Shown in pieces: positions 12,080 to 20,995 of a stretch of DNA of 64,000 nucleotides. Origin of the DNA: Dugong dugon (lineage: Eukaryota > Chordata > Mammalia > Sirenia > Dugongidae); NCBI GenBank assembly GCA_030035585.1, contig CM057474.1, positions 5,068,001 to 5,132,000 on the forward strand, given 5' to 3'. A program made the translations under genes and the position numbers. The notes beneath the pieces are model-generated. The model saw only the letters and a list, made by a program, of their open reading frames with translations, did not search any database and was not told the DNA's origin. The first letter of the stretch is position 1. Each line of letters begins with the position of its first letter.

Positions 12080-14060
12080 ATATAGATAGGTCATAATATT
12101 TAATTTTTCTTCTTAACACTTTTTCAATCTGTTATGTTTGCTTTTTTTTTTTTTTTTTTACTATAAAAGGGAAAAGTAGATTTGAAGTAAGATAAAAAAG
12201 ACTGTAATTTTAAAGTGACAGAAGTGCTGGATTATGTGATTTATGCATCAGAAGACTTGATTTACAAAGAATTGACTTTGACAATTTTTCTTGTGCTTGA
12301 ATGATTATTATGAGGATGCTAATTGGTATCTCTCAGATCGAGCTATAAGACTTAAATAACGACAACAGATATTTGTGCTGGGAATAAAAAAGAACTATAT
12401 GATAGTAAAGATAGCAATGTTCTGAAGCACAGTTCCAAGGGAGGCTGCAGTACCCTCTCCTCACAGTTCCTCGTTCACCTGCCCGAGATGGCTGGAGACC
12501 CTTCTCATTAGAGATTGGAAGAGATAACAAGTGACATCTTGATGGGATTTTCTGATCCCAGTTTTGCAATAGTCAGTTTACTATACATTAAGCACAGTCG
12601 TGTGGGTTAGTTTTCTACTCACTAGGAAGCCCAAACTGGAACACTATTATTAATTAGGTTTACCTTGAGCAGTTTCATTGAATGGAAATTAAATTTTATG
12701 GCTGCAGTTCATAGGAACAAAATCTTCCAAAAGAGGGAGCAGAATGCTAATAAAATTTTAATTTAAACATTTAAAAGCTCTCTTGTAGAAAATATTTGTG
12801 GTACTAGGTTTAGATAAACTTCATTTCATTCTTTTTATCCTAATATAAAGGCATAAAACTAAAAGATCGACTCACATTACTAAGAATCTATTGTTGTACT
12901 AAGTACTTGTACTAATGGATAATGTACACATTCTGACATTCAAATTGCAATTATTCCAGAAGAGTAACTGCTAAACAAGCAATTCATGAAGGCATTGCTT
13001 TACAATCTCAGCAGAAAAAAACAGTCTGTTGTAGACAATATCCTTGCTCTATAAAAATAAATTATTTCTAATGTACCTTATGAAAAATGTAATTAGCTAT
13101 TTCTGTTCACAAAAACAGATTTTGGAACCTATTAAGTTTTCAAAGTATTAAATATTTTAATCTGGAGGTCAACAAAATCACAAATGAGCAAAAACTTGAA
13201 ATATTTTTGTGACAGTTTTATAGTATAATATGTGGCTTCTTCACTTAAGTACAATTCCTAGAGAAGCTGTATTTCCAGATGACTAGCAAAATGATTGCTG
13301 AAATGCATTAATTAACCTTTACATTCACATAAAAGTGTTTTGTGAGAACAAATGTACACGAAATGTTATCTTTAATCACTACTAATAAAAATGGGTTATA
13401 TAAACACGGATTTTACTACAGCAAATGTCTCCTTGACAAATGGCAGGGCCCAATTCTTTTATTAAAAGATAATTGAAAATGTTCCACAGGGGATTTAGAG
13501 CCTTCCCACAGATCTCTCTTGCCTGCCTGCCTGCTTTTGAGGTAATAAGACGTAGAGAATCTTGAAGTAATACCTAATAGTTGTATTAAGTGTGGATGTC
13601 TGGGCGGTTATATTCCTTTTACTTTAAATTTACTTCTTAAAATAAAATATTAAAATTAAGTATCTAGAATCTATGGAAGGAGTCAAAGATCCATTTTGAA
13701 GTGCATTAATCAGGATGAGGCTGATTAGATGAAGTCAACATATTTTTTTCCCCAGAGCTAGTCATCATAGTGTGTCCACACCAGAAGTTGCTGCTATGTT
13801 CTTGGAAGTCACTGCTATGTTCTTAGCTGAGGTGTTAGAAAGCCAAGTGTTCCATACCTTAGAAACCCCAAGGTATCTTTACCCCCAAAGCCTAATTACA
13901 ACAATTATTTTAATAAGCCCCAGGATATTGATTAAAACCATTTATCAATTTGAAGCTGTTTCCTCTTCAAGGTTTGAGTTGGAGTTCAGAAAGGACTACA
14001 CCACCTCAAAAAGGCGGTATCACTGGATGAACATCCACAGTGGGATGAGAGCAGATAGAA
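12080..14060. other. Unassigned A/T-rich intronic sequence
   Basis: Poly-T run at 12140-12159. The remainder is not assignable; its low repeat content could reflect conserved non-coding intron sequence, which needs cross-species alignment. Confidence 0.5.
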
Positions 14061-14067
14061 GAGCAGC

Positions 14068-14285
14068 AGCTACTGCTTAAGGGCACAGATTCTGGAGTCA
14101 GATGGTCTGGGCCAAAATTCTAGATCTGACTAACTGTGTGACCTTGGGCAAGGCACTTTACCTCTCTGTGCCTCAGTTTCCTTACCTGTAATAGTACCTA
14201 CCTTTTAGAATTCCTGGATGATTAAAATAGTTAATATACGGAAAGTGCTTAGAATACTGCCTAGCCTGTTACATGTGCTGTATAA
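14068..14285 (+). repeat. MIR (near full length)
   Basis: TTAAGGGCACAGATTCTGGA, TGTGTGACCTTGGGCAAGGC, ACCTCTCTGTGCCTCAGTTT and GTAATAGTACCTACCTTTTA are classic MIR blocks in order. Confidence 0.92.
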
Positions 14286-15140
14286 GAATTAAAAGAGTTA
14301 AATCCATAAATAAAAATCACTTCTTACAGAGAGCCTAAAATTTGTGTCTCTGCCAGAAAAGTGATTCTTGAAAGGAAGCACCATCCCAATAGAGTTGTTT
14401 ATTAAAGGATCAGTCGGGAATACTTTCTGGCTTAGTCTTCAAGGTCCTCAACTTTAGATTCTGGCTACCTCCAAATGAAGTTACAGTATTTAATGTTTAA
14501 AACACACAGCACTTTTGCAATGCTTCCTTTTTAAAAAAAATGTACCAGGAATCGCAAAAATGCAAACTTTCCTAGTTTCTGAAAGATTCTGAAATGAACA
14601 GTTAAAGACCACCACCACCATCAAAGGAATGGAAAACTTCAAGGCTTAATCCACCTTCATGCTGAGTAACAGTGTATCCTTCCAGCTCTGTGATCAGTTT
14701 TATTTGGCACCATGCTTTAGAGCCCTCTTTGGGAGATGCTGTATTTCTAATTTGAGATATTTCATGTGTAGTACCATTTCTGCAGGATGGCATTTCCAGA
14801 AACGTGGTAACGTCTGTATGGTTAGAAACCCACAAGAAGCATAGTGGGAGGACTGACATTTGATGTCTCTGATGAGGCTCCTCAAAGACCCATTTTCCCC
14901 CTAGGCTGAGTTTCTTAGAAAGTTAGTATCAAGGTCCTTTCTTGGCTCAAGAAGCAGAAAAATACATGCATAATTTGTTCTTAAATATATTGCCATATTC
15001 AATAAATTCTTAGTAATTTTCTCATGCGGTATCCAGAAAGAAATACTATTAGAATAATTTGGGTATATAGTTGGATATATTAAGAGACAAAATAATAAAT
15101 AAAATAGGTATTGGGTATATAAAGAAACAACTTCAGTGCT
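14286..15140. other. Unassigned intronic sequence
   Basis: No repeat or gene recognised. Overlapping short frames at 14600-14890 on both strands have no recognisable features. Confidence 0.5.
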
Positions 15141-15153
15141 GTTCAAACCTCAT

Positions 15154-15399
15154 TTTAATTCCTTCAGTATGAGGAGTATTTGGGGGTGCATTAGCTTTTG
15201 TAGGCTTTTGCACATTATCCCACATCTGAAAGGTTCTGGGTTAAACTCCTTGTTCTGCAAATTGTTTTGTGAATAATGGTAAGCTAGCATTATTGATTTA
15301 TCACTCTTTTCGACAAATCATATTCAATTCTTCTTACACACACACACACACAGCCAAATTCTCATTTTCCACATCACTTTCAAAGGTCTTCTGCTGAGT
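15154..15399 (-). other. STMN2: Probable counterpart of STMN2 cryptic exon 2a (TDP-43-repressed)
   Basis: In human neurons lacking nuclear TDP-43, STMN2 exon 1 splices to a cryptic, prematurely polyadenylated exon 2a about 5 kb into intron 1, which abolishes the full-length protein. Here, 5.3 kb past the exon 1 donor on the same strand, the sequence shows in order: a TTGCAAG acceptor-like site (15404..15398 region); GCAGAAGACCTT; GAGAATTTGGCT; an uninterrupted (TG)8T tract at 15352..15336, the sequence type TDP-43 binds; AAGAAGAATTGAAT; GATAAATCAATAATGC with AGCTTAC just after; and ATACTGAAGGAATTAAAA carrying an ATTAAA hexamer at 15159..15154. These blocks match the human exon in the same order by memory. 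Whether it is ever spliced in this species is unknown. Confidence 0.75.
15336..15352 (-). repeat. (TG)8T microsatellite, candidate TDP-43 binding tract
   Basis: Minus-strand transcript would contain eight uninterrupted UG units. TDP-43 binds UG repeats. The tract sits inside the cryptic-exon counterpart at the place where human has a GUGUG-rich cluster. Confidence 0.85.
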
Positions 15400-15639
15400 C
15401 TTGCAATATGAATATATTTTTAAAAACCCAATTAACGAAGTGTAATGGCACAGAACACATCAATCCCAGAAGAACAAAACCCCTGAGTATATAAGTTTGA
15501 AAATGAAATAGTTGGTAAAGATTGACATGGAATTAAAAATGGTAAGACACAATGCTAGATCTTATTATCAGGGGTACACGCATATTACAATTTTCTATTT
15601 CTATACTTGATGGGTTTGGTGGTTAGCAGAAGCATCACA

Positions 15640-15740
15640 GAAACAGAATATCCTGCGTCAGCACAGCCCTCAGAATTTGCATTTTAATGAAAATCCCAGG
15701 GGATTCATATGCATATTAAAGCTTGAGGGACACTGTAATA
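15640..15740 (+). repeat. MER5A-like relic
   Basis: CAGAATTTGCATTTTAATGA, then ATTCATATGCATATTAAAGC and TTGAGGGACACTG match the second half of MER5A. Confidence 0.6.
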
Positions 15741-15744
15741 TGAC

Positions 15745-18589
15745 ACTGTTAAATATTCTATAGATGGAGTAAAGTCACATGAAATATGAGAGAAGAAATT
15801 ACCTTGCCAAAGCAAACATGAAAAAAATCCATTTTGATAATCCTAAAAATTAGTTCATGCTTATCTGTTTCCTCTTCATTAAAAAGAAAACCAATTTCCT
15901 ACAAACTACTAAAACTCTCACAAGGAGATGGTCAATAAATGCTGAAGGCTGTACAAATTAGATTTAATTGTCCAAGTTGAAATCACATTGAATTTGGTTG
16001 GAAAAGCGCCCTCTGTATGGAAAAGAAAATAAATGTAGATAATTGGAAAAACAGTACTAGCCCGTTTTTGGTACCCCTCCTCAGCATTACATGTATCCAC
16101 CTCTGTTTTACCTACTAGCCTGCAAGCTCCCTAAAGGCAAGGATTCCGACATTCAGGTGTGTCTCCAGTACACCAGGAAATGTCAAAAAAAATGAGTAAG
16201 CAAACAATTCATTTATTCCTTTAAATGTTAAGCATTTTGTCCCGAAGTAATTTTGCTATTACTACTGACCATTTTCTACCGTTTATCCATTATAAAACCC
16301 CCAAAATAACATAAATGGTAATATCATAACAATGTAATTAAACTAGAAAGTACAATCACAGGGAAATAATCAGGACCTAGACCTACTTCCCGATTACGGA
16401 AATCACTCATTTTGTCTGGTCTCCTTGAAAAGATGCTCAAACCCTTTTAGTCAACTACCGTAAATTATGACACTAACACATTGAATAAGCCATGGAATGT
16501 TCCAGATAAAAGATTTTTCAAAGTAGCTAATATTTAGAAGTGGGTTTATAATAATCATGCACTTCTTTAGAGAACTTGATTGCCCTCTAGTGGGGTGAAA
16601 CATTAATGCAGACTCCAAGGTTTTCCAGTATCAAGAACCAGGATGTTCTGGAAACATCTGGGTCACTAGCTAATTCAGTATTCACTTTTTGTCTGGCAAA
16701 TTTCTTGCCGTTTTCATACAAGGTCACAGATCCTGGGACAACAGGATAACCGGTCTTTTCCGAAGACCCAAGAAGGAATTGTGCCCTGGAGTTAGACAGC
16801 AGCTAGGGTGGCCACGCCCAGGTTTGTGTTGTGAGGGCTCACCTGCTCCAAGATCCATTTTATTCGGCCTTGTGTGAGCAATCTATCTAGTGAGGTGGCA
16901 TGGGGCAGATAGTCAGTTTTGAATGATTCGGAGCCAAAAGCATCGGTGATTGATAAATCACGACCTTTCCTTAAAATGGTCTGGATTTATCAATGACAGA
17001 AATCCTCAACTATGTTCATCTATTAATTGTACCTCAAAATTTAACTTAAAAATTCTGCTTGCTAGCTACTACTAACTACTCAGATTTAGGAAACTTTTTT
17101 TGATCCTTAATTATTGGTAGGGAAACCCTTTATTTTATTGTGTATCTGCTTCATAGCACTCTGGGAAATCACTTCCTGAATCTGAGTGAAACGTAGCCTC
17201 CTGCAGCATTTTTAGCACGGGGAATGAGCTATTTCACGCTGTCAAATGCTTATTCAATAACCTATCCATTAGTAATTTAAAAGTCTGAAAAAACTGAAAG
17301 TAATTAAAACTGTTTTTAAGGTAACAAAGAACATTTTGCTAAACATATCAATGACGAAGACAGAGGTAATTGCTTTAGCAATAAAAATGTTCCCTCCCTT
17401 TAAATAATAATTACACAAATCTGTAACTCATACCCCAAATACACTCTAAATTTTATTGATTAAATACAATGCTAGATTTTAATATCACAAACCATCCAAT
17501 CTTCATTATTTGCCATTAAACAAACAAAAACAAACCCTTCCTTCAGGAAATGTTAACATGCATAGGTGACCACCACCCGTGCAGTAACTTACACCACCAT
17601 GTCGGTTACTTGCACCTGGCTACAGTGAGTCCCGTAATGTTTAGTACAGTTTATGTACTAACCTGGTCTGAACTAAACATACGCGATTCATTGGTCAATT
17701 ACTGCTGTTTCTCTCTCAGTTTCATCCTGAAATGCTGCTCAAAACCTCAGCATTTTCGTCTAGTTGCTTCTATATCTACTCACGGGGTACCCAGTTCACT
17801 GGAGAAGATAATGGGAAATATCGTACGCAACTAGTACAATCATGCTGAATACAATATTGGTTTAATGAGTCACGAAAAAAATATCCTCCCTAGTGATTAA
17901 TTGCTTGTACTTTGTAACCGGAATGATGTTTAAAACCTATTATTTTAGGATGGCAGAAGTTGTGCTTCCCTTCATGATTTGCAACCGCGGCTTAACTGTG
18001 GCAGAAAGGATCCTCGTCTTCTGTCCTATTTTGGGTGGGATTTTTATTAATGCGATGGTGGCTACCATTTCTCTGTACACAGTGTTTCTGTGTACAATTG
18101 AGACCTTAACAAGAATCAGCAGTTGAAAGAACAGCCTCGAAAACAGCCACAAACAGTTCTCTGCGGAGAACTGTCCAGCAATCATTAGCACATACGCCCT
18201 GCCCTTAGCAAGCACCGGCACATACAGCTCACCCACAAGGGCACACATACTCCCAACAGGAACCTAAAATATACTTGCTGTACAATGTAAAATGCACAAC
18301 CTGAAATCATTGCTTTTTTTGGGGACGTGGGTAAGACATAGGTAAGTGACTGCAACAAGCGTTAATCCTTAACCAAATGCATTCAACGTTTCTTTTTGGT
18401 AAGAACAAGTAAGGTCACTGAGTAATGAAATAATAATGGCTTCAAATAATAATACTGATGATGACGGTGATGATGAGCTTGCATCCGCCCTCCTGCAGCA
18501 GAAATCTCTCCGTCGGGGTGCAGAGGACGGAGTGAGATCTCTCCGCAGCCCGATTCTCAGAACCTTTTCGCTCATGCGGGTAAACCGCG
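15745..18589. other. Mostly unassigned intronic sequence upstream of the CpG island
   Basis: Contains an L2 3' relic at 16108-16200 (GCCTGCAAGCTCCCTAAAGG through CCAGTACACCAGG). Otherwise no repeat is recognised over more than 2 kb, which is unusual for this repeat-rich window. Short frames at 17893-18248 on both strands show no family signature. Confidence 0.5.
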
Positions 18590-20170
18590 AATTGTGGGAA
18601 ATGGGGGTAGCTCAGGACACTGCGCAGAAACCCGTCTCCCCAGGCTGCACCCTCGGCGCGGGGGGGAGCGCCCGGCTCCGGGGAGGGAGCGCAGCGCGCG
18701 GCACTGCGGGTTTGGCCGCGCTCCACGCGCCCGCCCGCCCGCCCGCCACGTGCGCCGACCCCCGGGCGGCGGCTGCGGGTGTGGGTCCTAGCTGGGGAGG
18801 GGTGGGGCCCAGCCGCGCCCAGCTCTAGGAGGGACAGTTTTTTCCTAGGGAGACCCTCCGCGGGGTCTCCATCTCAGGGACTCAGAGAACAGAACGTCGG
18901 CCGAGGGCATCGGGGCGGGGGGTAATAGCCCCGCGGGCCGTGGGTGGGAGGCCCTCCCCGCACCCCTGAGAAGGGGTCACCTCTGCCACCTCGCGGCCGG
19001 CCGGGTGGGGGCCGCGCCTTTGTGTGGCCGGGCGGGGCTCCAGCCATCCTTTGCGCAGAGCCACCCACTTGGCTGGGAGGGGCTCGGTGCGGAACTGAGA
19101 GCAACGCCCCGGGGGTCTGCGCACGCCAAGGGGCGCCTGGGCGGTTCCGATCTGCGGGGCTGGAAGAAATGGGGCTCCAGGGACGCAGACCCTCCCCAGC
19201 CCTTTCCCAGCCCCCTTCCAGGTCAAGTCTCCCGGCTCGGCGAGAAGGGTGGGGCAGGGCGGAGCTGGCCAGAGCGCGCTCCGGGGCTGCTTCTCCCCTA
19301 CCCTGCAGCCCGCAGCCGGCTCCCGGGGGGCAGGGGGTGCTCCCAGCGGCCTCCGGGCCGGAACCGCAAGACAATCGAGGCGGACTGGTTGGGGACGGAC
19401 ACCCCGCACCCGGAATCTCGTTCTGTCTCTCCGATATAGGTTGAGCCTATGGAGTTGTCGATTTTGGGCACTTTCTGACCTCCAAGACCTGCATGTCATG
19501 TGGCTCAACTTAGTACGTGGACCTCTTTTGCTTTATATTACGTTGATCTATCTTTGTAGGATTACACTCGATCTAGGTTCCAGAAGCGATTCCCCCAAAC
19601 GATCATGAGTTCAAAGAAGCCTTCATATGCGTCTAGGTCTAATCACCAGGTAACGTGGTTCTGAAAGAAAAACGTTAACCTACTTTCCCCGCTCCCCAAA
19701 AAGGAACAAAGGGGCCGCGGTGGCGAGGGCGGGGCGGTGGTCAGATCCCGCTCGGAGGGAAGCCGCGGCGAGGAGTCCGGGGCGCGGGGCGTGGCGCCGC
19801 CGTCCCCGCAGGGCTGGGCCGCTGGGTGTCGCGCTCGGCTCCCCGCCCGGCCCCCTTTCGGCTGGAGACGCCGCACTGAGCTGGGGGGTGGGGGCGGGGG
19901 GCGGTGGCGCGGCTCGGCGAAGGGTGGGACCGCCCGCATTGTGCGCCCAGCGCTGCAGGTGGCCCCCCCCCAGACCGCCCGTCCGCACACAAAGAAACCC
20001 CACCCCAGCGCCTGCGAAACCGCGGCCCTCACCCCTCCCCACTGCGCGCCTCCCCGCCCCTGCAGCTGCCCACCCGCGCCCTCCACGCCCTCCCCGACTT
20101 CCTCCCTCCTTCCCCTCCACTTCCCTAAAACAAAGGAGCGGCGCCCCCGCCCCCGCCCCGCGCCCCAGGA
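18590..20170. promoter_or_regulatory. CpG island inside STMN2 intron 1
   Basis: Two CpG-dense lobes (about 18590-19430 and 19690-20170) flank a normal-composition gap at 19440-19690. They contain many GGGCGG and CCCCGCCC Sp1-type boxes, a CCCG tandem run at about 18727-18745, a CACGTG E-box at 18747 and G-rich runs at about 19882-19902. The island lies 0.5-2.1 kb downstream of the exon 1 donor rather than over the mapped start. It may be a second promoter, a Polycomb or methylation control region, or a bidirectional or lncRNA start. Long open frames inside it on both strands are by-products of GC content. Confidence 0.8.
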
Positions 20171-20702
20171 CTAGCGGTTTCTTCTCCGAGACAATAAGAT
20201 AAAATGTGCCCCGTTCTCCCCCTCTTCATCGTCTCCCCCCGTCTTTCCAACAGCCTGAACGGGGCCGCTTTGACTTTGCCTTCTCCTTCCTTTCTCCCTA
20301 GCCCCCAGCCTTCTCCCCCATTTTCTAAGTAGAGAAGAAATAAAGGACGCTACAAAGCACTTTTCAAAATGTCCCTTTAACCCCATTTAAGGCAAACGGT
20401 TAAGATCACCCCCTGCCCCCGATTGGGCCCTAATTTTAAACATGGAAACAGAATAAATCCCCTACACAGAGGAAGGTGACTTACCTGCTTCTACCTTTTA
20501 AAAGAAATTCTTGGCTTTGGATTTCCTGGGACCCCCTTTTTGCCCTCCCACCGCCCCCAGAGCTGCTTCTGTCCTTCTTGGCTCCTGTGTTACCATGAAC
20601 GTTTTTTTCTGTATAAAATAGATCTGAATGTCTTCTAAGCTAAGAAAGAAGGTGAGGTGGGCTCCAGGGAAGGCTAGAGGAGAACGAGGCGCGATGCCTT
20701 AC
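20171..20702 (-). other. Proximal intron 1 between exon 1 and CpG island
   Basis: Polypyrimidine-rich on the plus strand, free of recognised transposons. Contains the strong donor at 20487..20479. Confidence 0.55.
20479..20487 (-). other. Strong unused-looking splice donor in proximal intron 1
   Basis: The minus strand reads CAG|GTAAGT, a perfect 5' splice-site consensus, at 20487..20479. It lies 218 bases downstream of the exon 1 donor. It could terminate an alternative or extended first exon starting in or near exon 1. Read-through from exon 1 would stop in frame after MAKTAMGKASRLVLL, before reaching this donor. No matching acceptor or transcript evidence is available. Confidence 0.4.
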
Positions 20703-20721
20703 CCATTGCTGTTTTAGCCAT
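20703..20721 (-). CDS. STMN2: STMN2 (stathmin-2/SCG10) first coding exon
   Basis: STMN2 is a neuron-specific stathmin-family phosphoprotein that binds tubulin dimers, regulates microtubule dynamics in growth cones and supports axon growth and regeneration. Seen here: on the minus strand the 19 coding bases read ATG GCT AAA ACA GCA ATG G, giving MAKTAM plus the first base of the next codon, followed at once by a GTAAGG donor (20702..20697). MAKTAM is the known amino terminus of STMN2, and a phase-1 break fits the known continuation AYKEKMKEL in exon 2. The start has a strong Kozak context (A at -3, G at +4). The 5'UTR sequence around it also matches human STMN2 as I remember it. Exon 2 (palmitoylated Golgi-targeting segment) and the stathmin-like domain lie beyond the left edge of the window. 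The RE1 at 22360 supports the call independently. Confidence 0.93.
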
Positions 20722-20920
20722 TGTAGGGATGTGCAGATGCTGAGCGGCGGCGAAGGAGCGGGGTCCGGCTCCAGCAGCGGAGAGAGCGAGAGAGGAGACT
20801 GAATAAGGCACTGAGTCTGCAGAGTGGGACCGTGCGAGAGAAAGAGCAAGAGGCAGGAGCCCATGAATAATTATCACGCAGAAGCTGAAGCAGATTGGCT
20901 CCCAAGGTCCCCTGACATGA
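20703..20920 (-). other. STMN2: STMN2 exon 1 (5'UTR plus start codon)
   Basis: The 3' boundary is firm because of the GTAAGG donor. The 5' boundary is estimated as about 25-30 bases downstream of a TATA-like element at 20947-20956, so it could be off by tens of bases. The UTR contains pyrimidine-rich CTCTCTCGCTCTCTCC and GC-rich stretches next to the start codon. An upstream ATG at 20864..20862 opens a frame that overlaps the main start out of frame (see findings). The segment between about 20720 and 20830 resembles the human STMN2 5'UTR by memory. Confidence 0.8.
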
Positions 20921-20995
20921 CTCCCGCAGAGTCAGAATCTCCAAGCATTAAATATTGATCGGCCAATGGTGCTGGAGTACGAAGTACCAGAATGC
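20921..20995 (-). promoter_or_regulatory. STMN2: STMN2 proximal promoter (TATA-like and CCAAT boxes)
   Basis: Reading the minus strand, a CCAAT box in inverted form (CCATTGGCC, 20969..20961) is followed by a TATA-like AATATTTAAT (20956..20947), at the usual spacing upstream of the inferred start of exon 1. The region is not CpG-rich, which fits a tissue-restricted neuronal promoter with a focused start. The exact start site is inferred. Confidence 0.65.

Larger units (their letters stand above)
1..20702 (-). other. STMN2: STMN2 intron 1 (partial)
   Basis: This stretch starts at the GTAAGG donor (20702) and runs past the left edge. No sequence resembling STMN2 exon 2 (MAYKEKMKELSMLSLICSC) is present on the minus strand. 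In human this intron is around 25 kb, so exon 2 is expected several kb further left. The intron holds five AfroSINEs, two MaLR-like solo LTRs, two RTE fragments, MIR, L2 and MER5 relics, the cryptic-exon counterpart and the CpG island, all listed separately. Confidence 0.85.

Noticed and set aside
18436-18828. 130-codon frame starting MASNNNTDDDGDD
   Set aside because: The start lies in low-complexity AAT/GAT repeats and the frame runs into the CpG island; no recognisable protein family.
18882-19508. 208-codon open frame and several others within the CpG island
   Set aside because: GC-rich sequence lacks stop codons; frames on both strands overlap, with low-complexity Pro/Arg/Gly content and no domain or start context.
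19882-19906. G-quadruplex in the CpG island
   Set aside because: Only three runs of three or more G are separated by single bases; the fourth run is GG, so a stable three-tetrad quadruplex is not supported.
20640-20864. MGSCLLLFLS frame as a secreted or membrane protein
   Set aside because: It is the 5'UTR of STMN2 read in another frame; reported only as an upstream open frame.
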